Counted from the stretch's first letter, positions 19,395 through 28,685 are shown. The stretch: 39,361 nt of DNA from Methanosaeta sp. PtaU1.Bin060 (GCA_002067365.1 MVRK01000111.1:1-39361); one strand, 5' to 3'. Notes: generated by a model not told the origin, from the sequence alone. Program-made: numbers and translations.

Positions 19395-20564
19395 TCAAGC
19401 CGCCCAATATTTTAAGGCTGTTTCTAGCTCTTTGTGGTCTTTCGCGTAAACTTCAAGAGGTATCTTCTTCTGCCACGCCTCCACCGCCTGAACCATGGCT
19501 CTCGCGCCTGCAGTCGTCCCATCGGGATGGCCGTGGACGCCGCCTCCTGCCTGGACGATGCAGTCGATGCCGTAGCCATCCAGGTTTGCAGAGACCTTGG
19601 CCGGGTAGATCCCACCAGATGCTACAGGGAAGACCCTCTTGAGCCCGTACCATTCCTCCCGCAAGGCATCCCTGGAGAGGTCGTTCTCCTCCCGCCCGCC
19701 CGCCATCTTGCCTGAGTAGCTGCCCGTGTGCAGGTTCGTTCCCCCTGCGAGCCGAACGAGCCTGGAGATCACGAGCATCGAGATCCCGTGGGCCCTGTCC
19801 CTCGTAAATGCGCCATGCATCGTCCTGTGGACATGCACTGGGACGTTCACATTCCTGGATAAAACCTCCAGGGCGGAGAAGCCTGCGGTGAGGACATCCA
19901 CCATGACCATGTTCGCCCCGTGATCGACCGCCTTCTCGGCCCTCTCCAGGATCTGGTCGGCCCCCGTGGTGACGTTGACGGCATAGAATGCCTTCTTTCC
20001 GGTCTCCTTCTCCACCCTCTCAAGAGCGCTCATGACCTCCTCAACCCTCGATGCGAGGGGGCAGAATTTCTGATCCGTCAGGGTCTCGTCATCCTTCACA
20101 AGATCCAGGCCCCCGCGAACGGCAGCCGCTGCCACCGCGGCCGTGCCGGCAGGGTCCAGGCCAACCTTGGGCTTCACAATGGTCCCCACCAGTGGCCTGT
20201 TGAAGACGCCCAGGATCTTTCGTGCGTCCTCGATTCCGAACCTGGGGCCCCTGTGAGCCCGCACCATGCCCTCAGGGAAGATGACATCCTCTAGGCGAAC
20301 CCGCTTCAGGGCACCGAGGCCGAAGAGGTTTCCCGCCACAACGGAGAGGTACTGGGGGATATTCCCCGGCTCGAAGATCTCCTCGGGAAAGCCGATCACT
20401 GCCTCCTTTCCCTCCGCAGAGATTACCCTGGCCGCGAGGGGATTGTCGGCACCCCGGACCTCTGTCCATGTGCCAGTTGACTGCTCCGCTGCAATGGCTG
20501 CAGCCGCCTTCTTTATGGGAAGGTCTGTTTCAACACGGTATTTCGCTATCAGCTCCATTCTCAT
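19395..20564 (-). CDS. Form III-type ribulose-bisphosphate carboxylase large chain (compact)
   Basis: This 389-residue protein is shorter than typical archaeal RuBisCO (about 415-430), mainly at the N-terminus. Residues aligning with the active site are present: Glu27, Thr32 and Trp33 (spinach 60, 65, 66), Asn79 (123), Lys131 in IVKPKVG (175), the metal set Lys157/Asp159/Glu160 in LVKDDE (201, 203, 204), His246-Arg247 (294-295), His279 (327), Lys286 in GKM (334), SGG at 316-318 and GGG at 340-342. Archaeal form III enzymes fix CO2 onto ribulose bisphosphate to give 3-phosphoglycerate, in AMP/nucleoside breakdown or in the reductive hexulose-phosphate pathway. Which applies cannot be read here. 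No phosphoribulokinase or AMP phosphorylase gene is in the window. A GGAG suits the ATG at 20558 slightly better than the first ATG at 20564 (residue numbers use 20564). Confidence 0.88.
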   Translation of the reverse strand: MRMELIAKYRVETDLPIKKAAAAIAAEQSTGTWTEVRGADNPLAARVISAEGKEAVIGFPEEIFEPGNIPQYLSVVAGNLFGLGALKRVRLEDVIFPEGMVRAHRGPRFGIEDARKILGVFNRPLVGTIVKPKVGLDPAGTAAVAAAAVRGGLDLVKDDETLTDQKFCPLASRVEEVMSALERVEKETGKKAFYAVNVTTGADQILERAEKAVDHGANMVMVDVLTAGFSALEVLSRNVNVPVHVHRTMHGAFTRDRAHGISMLVISRLVRLAGGTNLHTGSYSGKMAGGREENDLSRDALREEWYGLKRVFPVASGGIYPAKVSANLDGYGIDCIVQAGGGVHGHPDGTTAGARAMVQAVEAWQKKIPLEVYAKDHKELETALKYWAA

Positions 20565-20599
20565 AGCTCCTTTAGCGCGCCATTGTCGCCGATTACTGC

Positions 20600-20700
20600 T
20601 CTACAAAATTCCTAATATATCTCGTGCAAGGCAGATATAAGTACTTCCGCATGAGGAGTAGAATCATCAGACTGCAATAATGGTAAAGACTTAAATCGAG
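20600..20700. promoter_or_regulatory. Divergent promoter region between RuBisCO and FBP aldolase/phosphatase genes
   Basis: The 189-base gap holds several TATA-like elements. On the minus strand these are ATATATTA (20613-20620) and ACTTATATC (20634-20642), either of which could serve the RuBisCO gene. On the plus strand ACTTAAATCG near 20688-20697 is the best candidate for the aldolase/phosphatase gene, about 60 bases before its ATG. Which is used is unresolved. Confidence 0.35.
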
Positions 20701-20753
20701 GGAAAATGAAGGTTATGCCAACAGTCGTTGAAGTGCATTAGGAAAGGATCGAG

Positions 20754-21869
20754 ATGACCACTATTACTATTAGCTTGATCAAGGCCGATGTGGGCGGCTT
20801 TCCGGGCCACTCCGCGGTCCATCCAGCATTGATTGAGACTGCGGAATCAAAACTCAAAGAAGCGAAGAAGTCAGGCGCTCTGATCGACTTTAGGGTGATG
20901 TCCTGCGGAGACGACTTGGAGCTGCTGATGAGCCATAAGAAAGGCTGCGATAGCGGTGATATTCATGCCCTGGCCTGGGAGACCTTCGAGGAGGCCACTG
21001 AGACCGCTAAGAAGCTCAAGCTCTACGGCGCTGGCCAGGACCTTCTGGCGGACGCCTTCTCGGGCAATATCCGCGGGATGGGTCCAGGTGTGGCTGAGAT
21101 GGAGATCAACGAGCGAACCAGCGAGCCCGTCGTCGCCTTCATGATGGACAAGACTGAGCCCGGAGCCTTCAACCTGCCCATCTTCAAGATCTTCGCCGAT
21201 CCCTTCAATACAGCTGGGCTTGTGATCGATCCCGCGTGCCACCACGGCTTCACCTTCGAGGTCTGGGACATCATGGAGCATAAGAAGGTCTTCATGGACT
21301 GCCCGGGAGAGATGTATGATCTTCTGGCGCTGATAGGCGCTAAGAGCCGCTATGTGATCAAGAGGGTCTTCTGCAAGCCGGGCAGCAAGATCTCCGAGGA
21401 GGAGGCTGTCGCCGTCGTCAGCACAGAGAAGCTCTTCCAGACCGCAGGGACATATGTTGGCAAGGACGATCCCTGCGCGCTTGTCAGGTGTCAGTCGGGT
21501 CTGCCGGCCTTGGGAGAGGTGCTGGAGCCCTTCGCGCTCGGCCATCTCGTGAGCGGATGGATGCGCGGCAGCCACAACGGCCCGTTGATGCCCTGCTCCT
21601 TTGATAAGTCCCATCCCACCAGGTTCGATGGACCGCCGCGGGTGATTGCAGCTGGCTTCCAGATGGCCTATGGAAATTTCGTCGGCCCTGCTGACCTCTT
21701 CAACGACTCAGCCTTCGACCTGGCTCGCAAGAGGTGCCTTGAGATCACCGACTACATGAGGGCGCACGGGCCGTTTGAGCCACAGCGGCTGCCGATGGAG
21801 GACATGGAGTACACGACCCTGCCCCACGTGATGAAGAGTCTGGGTTCCCGGTTCGTGAAAGCAGAATAG
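20754..21869 (+). CDS. fbp: Archaeal bifunctional fructose-1,6-bisphosphate aldolase/phosphatase
   Basis: This 371-residue enzyme of the archaeal type makes FBP from dihydroxyacetone phosphate and glyceraldehyde 3-phosphate and hydrolyses it to fructose 6-phosphate in one active site. Metal ligands match the family: Asp12 and His19 in the N-terminal GGFPGHS region, and Asp53/Asp54 in SCGDDLELL. Tyr91 and Gln95 and the loop TYVGKDD, with Tyr234 and the Schiff-base Lys237, give the dual function. Length is normal. AAGGA precedes the ATG. It ensures one-way gluconeogenic carbon flow. It is divergent from RuBisCO, whose product 3-phosphoglycerate enters the same pathway upstream. Confidence 0.96.
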   Translation: MTTITISLIKADVGGFPGHSAVHPALIETAESKLKEAKKSGALIDFRVMSCGDDLELLMSHKKGCDSGDIHALAWETFEEATETAKKLKLYGAGQDLLADAFSGNIRGMGPGVAEMEINERTSEPVVAFMMDKTEPGAFNLPIFKIFADPFNTAGLVIDPACHHGFTFEVWDIMEHKKVFMDCPGEMYDLLALIGAKSRYVIKRVFCKPGSKISEEEAVAVVSTEKLFQTAGTYVGKDDPCALVRCQSGLPALGEVLEPFALGHLVSGWMRGSHNGPLMPCSFDKSHPTRFDGPPRVIAAGFQMAYGNFVGPADLFNDSAFDLARKRCLEITDYMRAHGPFEPQRLPMEDMEYTTLPHVMKSLGSRFVKAE

Positions 21870-21888
21870 CTTTTATCGATCTTTCAAA

Positions 21889-21895
21889 TTTTTTT
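21889..21895 (+). terminator. T-tract terminator after the FBP aldolase/phosphatase gene
   Basis: A run of seven T begins 20 bases after the stop codon. It lies between the short inverted arms GATCT and AGATC. T-tracts of this kind terminate archaeal transcription. Confidence 0.45.
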
Positions 21896-21906
21896 AGATC
21901 TGTCGA

Positions 21907-21934
21907 GCAGTTCTTTCATAGCAGTTCTTTCATA
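21907..21934. repeat. Two tandem copies of a 14-bp unit
   Basis: GCAGTTCTTTCATA occurs twice in direct succession, downstream of the FBP aldolase/phosphatase gene. The rest of the gap to 22158 is noncoding, with a 6-bp inverted repeat, AATAAT-C-ATTATT, at 22069-22081. No function can be assigned. Confidence 0.8.
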
Positions 21935-22158
21935 CATCATCCTAAAGCCTGAAAAAGCGGACTATTCATCAAATTGGCTTGAGAGACGACTATTTTAAGT
22001 GCTTGCCAGATGAAGATTCAAGACGGCAATTTTTTCGAGGGAGGCCTCATGATGATCATTGTTTAGCGAATAATCATTATTGGCGAAAATAAAATAGATT
22101 CTCCCTGCGAGATGGCTCCTTCGATGCTCGATTGCAGGGACTCTCCCATCGATCTATA

Positions 22159-22563
22159 TCACGCTACCTTCTTCCCCGCCGCAGGGCCCCACATGGCGTT
22201 GTAGATCTCTGTGATCTTGACCATCACACAGCTCTTGGCTGGCAGCTTCTCGTTGACGCCGTGCACCCACTTGCGCATCTGCTCGAAGTTCTCGCCCGCG
22301 ATGCTGACTGTGACATCGCCCTTGATCTGGAACGACTTCTTGGTCTCGCCGTTGTAGCAGAGGATGGAGATCTTGGGGTTCTCGGCGAGGTTTCGGGCGG
22401 TCTTGTAGAAGAAGTTGTCCGCGATCATCAGCGTCTCGTCATCGACGATCTTCAAGAGCCCGACGAAGACTACATTGGGCATTCCATCCTTGCTTGCGGT
22501 GGCAATCGGCACAGGCTTCTGCTTTTGCAGAGTATCCTTCACATCCGGTGGCATCTTCACCAT
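22159..22563 (-). CDS. Pyridoxamine 5'-phosphate oxidase-like flavin-binding split-barrel protein
   Basis: This 134-residue protein matches the PNPOx-like split-barrel family that binds FMN or a deazaflavin. It shows the typical N-terminal run PVPIATASKDGMPNVVFVG, the strand ADNFFYKTARNL with the flavin-contact helix, and NPKISILCYN. Small members like this are common in methanogens and have no established substrate. They are usually suggested to be flavin reductases or stress proteins. The ATG at 22563 is supported by GGTG seven bases upstream. The gene stands alone. Confidence 0.82.
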   Translation of the reverse strand: MVKMPPDVKDTLQKQKPVPIATASKDGMPNVVFVGLLKIVDDETLMIADNFFYKTARNLAENPKISILCYNGETKKSFQIKGDVTVSIAGENFEQMRKWVHGVNEKLPAKSCVMVKITEIYNAMWGPAAGKKVA

Positions 22564-22717
22564 CTAAAATCACCTGGGGAGGAATAGTGGTGCAATTTAT
22601 TTAGCTCTATCGTCCTTTGCCAGCACTGATGAAGGAGCATGAGATTTCGGCGATTCTGGGCTGATCCCATGGATAATTCTTAAATTCGATCCGGATAGAT
22701 CACTTCACGGCAAAATT

Positions 22718-22831
22718 ATGCTGGCAGCAGAAGATAGCGCGAAGCTCTCATCGATCGTGGATGAGGTCAGGGCTCTGCCACCGGGCGGCCCGTCGTTTAC
22801 TACCTGGACTTGTGTCTCCTGCACGCTTTGA
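22718..22831 (+). other. Short ORF (37 codons) running into the 3' end of cfbB, possible gene remnant
   Basis: The frame from the ATG at 22718 reads MLAAEDSAKLSSIVDEVRAL followed by PPGGPSFTT, which has protein-like composition up to about 22797. It then crosses the convergent cfbB stop and ends at 22831. It has no family match that I recognise. An AT-rich element (TTCTTAAATT) lies about 40 bases upstream. It could be a truncated gene start, a small protein or chance. Confidence 0.3.
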
Positions 22832-24203
22832 TGAACTCCGCAGGAAATCCCCGATATGATGCGCTGTGGATGTGCGAGTAGCTCGCCACCATCTTCCCCT
22901 CGCAGACGCCGTCCTGACCGCCCTTGATCCCAGTTCCTCGTGCAAGGCCGATGGCGTAATTCACCTTTTCTTTCTCGTCCATCAAGAGCTCAGAGTGATG
23001 AAACTCGTGGCCCATGATAGCCGAACCCGCGGGCCCGAGCACGCAGTCGCGCTGAATAGAGCCGTGCACATAGCTCACCACCCGGACATCCCCGCGGCGC
23101 ACAACCCCCGGAACCAGGCCGACCATCTCCCGCCTCTCGCCATCCCACTCGATCTCCCGCGCCAGGTACATCAGCCCGCCGCACTCGGCATATATGGGCA
23201 GGTCCCTCTCGTGCGCCCTCTCCAGCGACAGGATCATCCCGCGGTTCTCGCTGAGTTCGGAGGCATACAGCTCAGGATAGCCCCCGCCTATGTAGATCCC
23301 GTCCACATCCGGCAGGGCCTGGTCGTGCACAGGGCTGAAGGGAACGACTTTGGCCCCCGCCAGCTCCATCATCTCCAGGTTGTCGCGGTAGTAGAAGTTG
23401 AAGGCCTCGTCCATCGCCACGCCGATCCGAACGCCCTTCCCAAAATCGCTCTCGCGGTACAGATCCGCAGCGACGTCCGGCAGCGGCTCGGCCTCCCGGG
23501 CGATCTCAAGGATGCGCTCCAGGTCGAGGCTCTCCTCCACTATCTCGCGGATCCTCTGCACCCGCTCCTCAAAGCCCTCGTGCCTTGTCTTTCCCTCAAG
23601 GACAGGAACCAGGCCGAGGTGACGCATGGCCAGGTGCATCTCGTCGTTGCGCCGGATGACCCCGACCACCTCCACGCCGGCATACCTCTCTATCTCAGCT
23701 ATCGCCTTCTGGGCATGCCTCTCGCTCCCCACCTTGTTCAGGATGACACCCTTGAACTGAACCTCGGGATCGAAGTCCATGTAGCCCTTCACAAGGGCAG
23801 CGCAGCTTCGCGTGATGCTTCTGGCATCGACAACGAATATGACGGGAGCCGACAGCATCTTCGCGATCTGCGCAGTGCTTCCGAGGTCCCCATCATATCC
23901 CTCGTACAGGCCGCGCACCCCCTCGATCACAGCCACATCAGCGCCCTGCGCAGCATGCGCATAGATCTCCTTCACAGCGGCCGGAGGCATCAGGTATCCG
24001 TCCAGGTTTCGACAGGCCCTTCCTGTGATCCATGTGTGGTAGCTCGGATCGATGTAGTCCATGGCCACCTTGAAGGGCTGCACTTCCAGTCCCCTGCCCC
24101 GCAGGGCGGAGAGAAGGCCCGCAACGATGGTTGTCTTGCCGCTGGAGCTTCTGTCCCCTGCGAGGAGAACCCTTGGGCAGTCGGCTTTCGTCATCCTCAA
24201 CAC
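22800..24203 (-). CDS. cfbB: Ni-sirohydrochlorin a,c-diamide synthase (CfbB), CbiA family
   Basis: This 467-residue ATP-dependent amidotransferase amidates the a and c acetate side chains in coenzyme F430 synthesis. It has the N-terminal dethiobiotin-synthetase-like domain with P-loop [10 protein letters not shown] (16-25) and a C-terminal class I glutaminase domain. That domain has GGGYPELY (307-314), the nucleophile Cys341 in [10 protein letters not shown], and the catalytic histidine region SYSHIHSAS (441-449). The same fold makes cobyrinate a,c-diamide (CbiA). The direct neighbour cfbC makes CfbB the favoured reading, and the enzyme may act in both pathways. The listed start is a GTG with AAGGA five bases upstream. 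An in-frame ATG at 24194 is the alternative. The gap to cfbC is 17 bases. Confidence 0.9.
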   Translation of the reverse strand: MLRMTKADCPRVLLAGDRSSSGKTTIVAGLLSALRGRGLEVQPFKVAMDYIDPSYHTWITGRACRNLDGYLMPPAAVKEIYAHAAQGADVAVIEGVRGLYEGYDGDLGSTAQIAKMLSAPVIFVVDARSITRSCAALVKGYMDFDPEVQFKGVILNKVGSERHAQKAIAEIERYAGVEVVGVIRRNDEMHLAMRHLGLVPVLEGKTRHEGFEERVQRIREIVEESLDLERILEIAREAEPLPDVAADLYRESDFGKGVRIGVAMDEAFNFYYRDNLEMMELAGAKVVPFSPVHDQALPDVDGIYIGGGYPELYASELSENRGMILSLERAHERDLPIYAECGGLMYLAREIEWDGERREMVGLVPGVVRRGDVRVVSYVHGSIQRDCVLGPAGSAIMGHEFHHSELLMDEKEKVNYAIGLARGTGIKGGQDGVCEGKMVASYSHIHSASYRGFPAEFIKACRRHKSR

Positions 24204-24220
24204 TTCATTCCTTATGGCTT

Positions 24221-25015
24221 TCAGGTTCTGGTGAGCTCCAGCAGCCTCTCGTCGCTGAGGGGCTTCGGGACCCTCGGCTCAGCTCCAGACATGATCTCCC
24301 TCGCCAGGGCTCTGTAGACCTCGGCGATCTTCGAGTCCGGCGCACCCTCTATAGCAGTTACCGCCCGCCGCTCGCACTCCTGCACAATGGGGTCCTTGGG
24401 AATGAAGGCCACCAGCCTGCTTCCCAGCTCCCTCGCAAAGCTCTCCACGATCTCCCTCTCCCCCGCTGCCTCGCGCGAGTTGCAGATCACCCCAGCAAGG
24501 GGCGTGTTCAGGCGCTTCAAGCCCTTGCTGATGTTGTTTCCAGCATAAAGCGGCATGTACTCCCCGGAGGTGATGATGTATGCCTGGCTCACCAGCCCTT
24601 TCCTGATGGGCGCTGAGAACCCGCCGCATACGATATCCCCGGGCACGTCATATAGGACAAGGTCCACCTCCTCCATCGCCTTAGAGACCTTTCGAAGGAA
24701 GTCTATGGCCACGATTATCCCCCGCCCAGCGCATCCGACGCCAGGCTCCGGCCCTCCAACCTCTATGCACCTGACACCCTTGTAGCCCTGGAAGACCACA
24801 TCCTCCTCCTTGATCTCTCCCCCGCCCTGGATGAGCTCCATCATCGTGGGAATCCTGTGGCCGACCAGGGTTATGCTCGAATCGCTCTTCGGGTCGCAGC
24901 CCACCACCAGAACCCTGTGTCCCTCATCGGCGCAGGCTGCAGCGATGTTGGAGGCTGTGCATGATTTGCCGATGCCGCCCTTGCCGTATATCGCAACGTG
25001 TTTAATAGATGACAT
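24221..25015 (-). CDS. cfbC: Nitrogenase-reductase-like protein CfbC (F430 biosynthesis)
   Basis: This NifH-like ATPase of 264 residues has the P-loop GKGGIGKS (11-18), the switch stretch DPKSDSSI (41-48) and the two cysteines that bind the shared 4Fe-4S cluster, Cys95 in GVGCAGRG and Cys130 in GDIVCGGF. With CfbD it reduces Ni-sirohydrochlorin a,c-diamide and closes the lactam ring during F430 synthesis. True nifH is disfavoured because no nifDK or other nif gene is near and cfbB follows directly. GGAG four bases before the ATG at 25015 supports this start, with ATG 25018 possible. cfbD is not in the window. Confidence 0.92.
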   Translation of the reverse strand: MSSIKHVAIYGKGGIGKSCTASNIAAACADEGHRVLVVGCDPKSDSSITLVGHRIPTMMELIQGGGEIKEEDVVFQGYKGVRCIEVGGPEPGVGCAGRGIIVAIDFLRKVSKAMEEVDLVLYDVPGDIVCGGFSAPIRKGLVSQAYIITSGEYMPLYAGNNISKGLKRLNTPLAGVICNSREAAGEREIVESFARELGSRLVAFIPKDPIVQECERRAVTAIEGAPDSKIAEVYRALAREIMSGAEPRVPKPLSDERLLELTRT

Positions 25016-25110
25016 CATTCTCCGCCAGAGCTTAAAGTCGTACATAGGATATACAGCTTACCCAGGAATGACTCTCAGAGAGGTGTTCGAAGATCAGGAC
25101 TATCTGGTTC

Positions 25111-27984
25111 ATGTTGGCGCTGGCTCTCCTTTCACTGCTTCCATTTCACATTCTTTATGCCTCTGCTCAGGAGCCTGTGGAGGCAGCTTTCATAAGGGGC
25201 CATCCGAGCACAGACAACGGCATCTGGCGCGCGGACGACTTCGGCGGATTCTACTACGATCTCGATAAAGACGAGGGCGGCGAACAGCTGACCATCAACG
25301 TCACGGGAAGGGCTGCGGAGAAAGGCCATATCGTTTATTCCTCCCGGGCATGGTCCAGACAGTTTGAGTACACAGGATGGGGGTCCTACAGCGCCGTCGC
25401 CTTCTTCGGACAGCTGTGCCTTGCCGGATATCCCGCGAGCGCCTTCACAGATGAGGTCAGCTCCCTTGGAAAAGGTGCCTTGAGGCTGGTTCTGATCGAC
25501 GAGAAGGACGTCCACACCCTGGACTACAACTCCACCCTCCCCCTCCAGGACGGCCTCGCCCTGGCTGTCAGGGAGGTCTCAAAGGACGTGGCTCATCTCG
25601 TTGTGCTGAAGAATGGGGTGCCCGTATACGATGCTGCTGTCAGCATCGGCGGAACATTAGCATACAAGGTCGACGACGTCCCGGTGCTCCTCGTCCACCT
25701 GGCAGACGCCATGAGCAGCGCAAGCTCGGGTTTTGCAGAGGTGGATGGGATATTTCAGGTGAGCAGCGAGCCGGATTTCACAATCTTCGAGAGCGGAAAG
25801 CTCTTGAATATGGAGCTGACGGATCTTTCTTCTGAGGGAATGGCATTTCAGAATGAGAAGGCTCTGACATTGACCCGGAACAGCATCATTCCTCTGGCTG
25901 GCAACCTCTTGATCGCTGTGGATGACCTTCCAGAGCTGAGGTATTACCCGGAGGGCATGATATCAGAATACGGGGTACACGTGATAAGGGGGCCAGCCTT
26001 CGGCGAAAGCTCAGAGATACCAGTGACGATGGGCGAGTACAATTCTTCAGTGGCAGCAAGATGGAACAGCGGAAACTACACAGGGTTCTACTATGATCCC
26101 GACAAAAGCCTAGGCTTCGAGACACTCGTCCTTTATGGTGTGCACGGAAGGACTGTCCTGCCACCTAGCAGGCCGAAGATAATAAACAACACAGCAGTTC
26201 AGGATGGTTTTCAGTACACCACCCTCCTGCAGCCGAAAGAGTTCGAGTTCAAGCCCTGGGGGCATTACTTCGTCATCAGCTTCATGGGGGAGCAGTGGTT
26301 TGCGGGATATGACTCAAGCCTTGAAGGGCAAAAAGCATCCCTGAGCCTGCTGGAGCATGAGCAGCTGGGAAAGGTGATCACCGACAGCGAGGTTCACGGA
26401 AATATCCTGGCCGGCAGCTATCCTCTGGATGAGGGATACGAGATGCTAATTCCCGACGTTGCAAACGACAGCATCTTCGTGCAGCTCTTAAAGGACGGAA
26501 AGCCGGTGGACAGCTCAGTGGTCAAATCCAACTCCACCTACATCTACAAGAAAGACCTGGGGGATGTGAAAGACATGCCGATAGTGATGATGCATATCAA
26601 CAATATCTTCTCAGACGGGCGAGAGCGGTTTGCCACCATCGACGGCATCTTCCAGATCTCAGACCAGATCGTTCTGCCGGTGGATCCAGGTCGGGGGATC
26701 GCGAAGCTGGAGATAGTCGCGACCCAGCCGGGCGGCATATTCATGGTGAACCCCGATACGATCTCCCTCAATCGCGACTCGACAGTCGCCATTGGTCCGG
26801 CCATGTATCTGATGATCGCTGACAATGATAGCCTCAGATACTATCTGTATACTCTGCAGTATGTGGTGCCTAGGCCAAGGCTTGCCGGCATTGAATATTC
26901 GAAGAACGTCTCTGCATCATCGAGGGAGAACTTCACAATGGCGGTCCAGGCAGGAGATATCAGCAGCGTCACAGCTGACATCATGGAATCCTCCACCAAC
27001 AGGACTGTTTACTCCATAGATCTCACGAACCTGGGAGTTGGCTCCGGGGACAGATGGCTCTTCTCCTGGAGCTGGAATGCAACAACCCTGCGCCTCAGCG
27101 ACGACGGCTCCCCTCTCATGGATGCCTATGGGGCAGCGATGCCTGCACTGCTCTATCTCAACAACTCCACCGGCCCAGTCCAGGTCTCCGTCCTCTTCGA
27201 CTCATCAGGCAGGATATCGAGGATCTCAAGCGGCAAAACCCTTTACTATGTATCCCCGCGGGGGTACAAAGACCTCAACTCCACTCTGAGCTACGAAGCA
27301 GTGCTCGCCAATAAAACGACAAGAGACCAGCTCATCAGGATAGAGCCTGGAAAGAGCATTCTCAAGCTCAGGGAGTTCGTCAACGGACAGTTCGTCCCAG
27401 AGAGATCCAACCACACTCTGACGGGAGACCTGGAAGCTCTGGAGCCGCATGCAGAGCGCATGCCAGCGCAGCCGGGGCGCTATGAGCTGAGGCCGAGAAT
27501 CGAGAACGCAGTAAATGCCCTCACAATCTCTGATGCATTCTACTTCAACGTCACTGCATCCAAGACTGTCTCCCTCGGATCTGTCAGGGCGAGGGCAGGC
27601 GAGACTGCGTCAGTCCCCCTGCTCGTTCCAGCCAAAGAGGAGAAAAGGCAGATAAATATCAGCTACGATCCTGTGGTGGTCAGGGCCACTGGGGTCACTG
27701 GCACCTGCTCCCCCTCGTGGAAGGCCGACCAGATGAGAGGTGTATTGAGCGTGATCCTTCCAGCGGGCTGCGGGGAGGCGAACCTCACTTTCACTGCAGA
27801 GAAGGAGAACGCCACCACAGACCTCAGGGTTGTGGATGTGACGGGCATGAGTCCAGAGGGAGTGACCAACGGCTCAATAACAGTCCTGCCGGGAAAGGCT
27901 GCTAGGAAGAGCAGCGGCCCGGGCAGCCTCGCCGCGATGGCGGCCCTGTTTATTGTGGCCTTGGCTGCCAGGAGAAGGAGATAG
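25111..27984 (+). CDS. S-layer protein with two Methanosarcina-type S-layer (DUF1608) domains
   Basis: This 957-residue secreted surface protein begins with a signal peptide (about 1-20). Two copies of the duplicated S-layer domain follow (about 28-270 and 305-575). They share GFYYD, GWGSYSAVAFFGQ/PWGHYFVISFMGE, FAGY-like LAGY/WFAGY, and AEVDGIFQVS/ATIDGIFQIS. A central region (about 600-820) is unassigned. A beta-sandwich-like segment near 830-925 (SVRARAGETASVPLLVP, then RVVDVTGM) resembles a cohesin-type domain. Many N-x-S/T sequons imply N-glycosylation. The tail has GPGSLAAMAALFIVALA and four arginines, a tripartite membrane anchor like PGF-CTERM but without the PGF triplet. It lies divergent to cfbC with a 95-base gap. 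Confidence 0.9.
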   Translation: MLALALLSLLPFHILYASAQEPVEAAFIRGHPSTDNGIWRADDFGGFYYDLDKDEGGEQLTINVTGRAAEKGHIVYSSRAWSRQFEYTGWGSYSAVAFFGQLCLAGYPASAFTDEVSSLGKGALRLVLIDEKDVHTLDYNSTLPLQDGLALAVREVSKDVAHLVVLKNGVPVYDAAVSIGGTLAYKVDDVPVLLVHLADAMSSASSGFAEVDGIFQVSSEPDFTIFESGKLLNMELTDLSSEGMAFQNEKALTLTRNSIIPLAGNLLIAVDDLPELRYYPEGMISEYGVHVIRGPAFGESSEIPVTMGEYNSSVAARWNSGNYTGFYYDPDKSLGFETLVLYGVHGRTVLPPSRPKIINNTAVQDGFQYTTLLQPKEFEFKPWGHYFVISFMGEQWFAGYDSSLEGQKASLSLLEHEQLGKVITDSEVHGNILAGSYPLDEGYEMLIPDVANDSIFVQLLKDGKPVDSSVVKSNSTYIYKKDLGDVKDMPIVMMHINNIFSDGRERFATIDGIFQISDQIVLPVDPGRGIAKLEIVATQPGGIFMVNPDTISLNRDSTVAIGPAMYLMIADNDSLRYYLYTLQYVVPRPRLAGIEYSKNVSASSRENFTMAVQAGDISSVTADIMESSTNRTVYSIDLTNLGVGSGDRWLFSWSWNATTLRLSDDGSPLMDAYGAAMPALLYLNNSTGPVQVSVLFDSSGRISRISSGKTLYYVSPRGYKDLNSTLSYEAVLANKTTRDQLIRIEPGKSILKLREFVNGQFVPERSNHTLTGDLEALEPHAERMPAQPGRYELRPRIENAVNALTISDAFYFNVTASKTVSLGSVRARAGETASVPLLVPAKEEKRQINISYDPVVVRATGVTGTCSPSWKADQMRGVLSVILPAGCGEANLTFTAEKENATTDLRVVDVTGMSPEGVTNGSITVLPGKAARKSSGPGSLAAMAALFIVALAARRRR

Positions 27985-28025
27985 GCTCTATGCTGGTTTT
28001 CAGACTTCGGCCTATCTTTTGGCCA

Positions 28026-28685
28026 CTATATTTCACGGCCGAGAAGCTTCAGCGCCACCTTGAGCTCCGATATGCTCATCTGTCCGGGTGCTGTCGGCCG
28101 TGAGACATATCCGTAGGTCAGGAGCGAGCCGTAGAGCGGGGCCACGGCCCTCAGATGCCTTCCAAGAGGCCCCATAGCGATCATGCAGAGGGGCGTCTTT
28201 GCCTCCAGAAGGAATTCAAGGATTATAAGATCGTCCTTCATCGTCGAAGGCGTCACAGCAATCTTCGAGATAGCTGCCCCTGTGCTCACCATCTCCTCTA
28301 AGATGGCCTCAAGCTGCTCATGGGACGGCATGCCGATAAAGTCGTGGTAGGAGACTATGGCTGGCTTTTTCACCTGCTTCAATACATCATCTCGTAGAGT
28401 CGCACGCAGCTCTATGTCCACCCAGTCGGCCAGCTTCGCTGCCTCGATGAGGATGCTGATGCGCTCCTCCTCGGAACCTCGCCATTGGCCGCCCTCGGCC
28501 TTCAGACGATTTGTGGCGATGATGGGCTTTTTCGTGGCCATCCGGAGAGCCTTGAGGACGTCAATAGGATCGCCCTTCGCCAGGTCTAGCCTGACCTCGA
28601 TCATGTCTGCGTCGCCCACTGCCACGACGTCCGGCGCTGCTGCCAGGGAGGCCACAATTCGCGGTTCAGGGATTATTTCAGCCAC
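28026..28685 (-). CDS. aroD: 3-dehydroquinate dehydratase, type I
   Basis: This 219-residue class I 3-dehydroquinase dehydrates 3-dehydroquinate in the shikimate pathway through a Schiff base. Active-site residues appear in IEVRLD (Glu30, Arg32), the general acid/base His114 in VSYHDF, the Schiff-base Lys141 in ISKIAVT, Arg176 in GPLGRHLR, and Gln202 in APGQMS. Length fits archaeal AroD. It stands alone, between the S-layer gene (convergent) and the symporter gene (divergent). No other aro gene is in the window. Confidence 0.95.
   Translation of the reverse strand: MAEIIPEPRIVASLAAAPDVVAVGDADMIEVRLDLAKGDPIDVLKALRMATKKPIIATNRLKAEGGQWRGSEEERISILIEAAKLADWVDIELRATLRDDVLKQVKKPAIVSYHDFIGMPSHEQLEAILEEMVSTGAAISKIAVTPSTMKDDLIILEFLLEAKTPLCMIAMGPLGRHLRAVAPLYGSLLTYGYVSRPTAPGQMSISELKVALKLLGREI

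Noticed and set aside
22866-24317. 483-codon plus-strand ORF antisense to cfbB
   Set aside because: Shadow of cfbB; His- and Leu-rich translation with no domain.
24221-25015. nifH (nitrogenase iron protein)
   Set aside because: No nifD, nifK or other nif genes nearby; the adjacent CbiA-family gene fits cfbB-cfbC.
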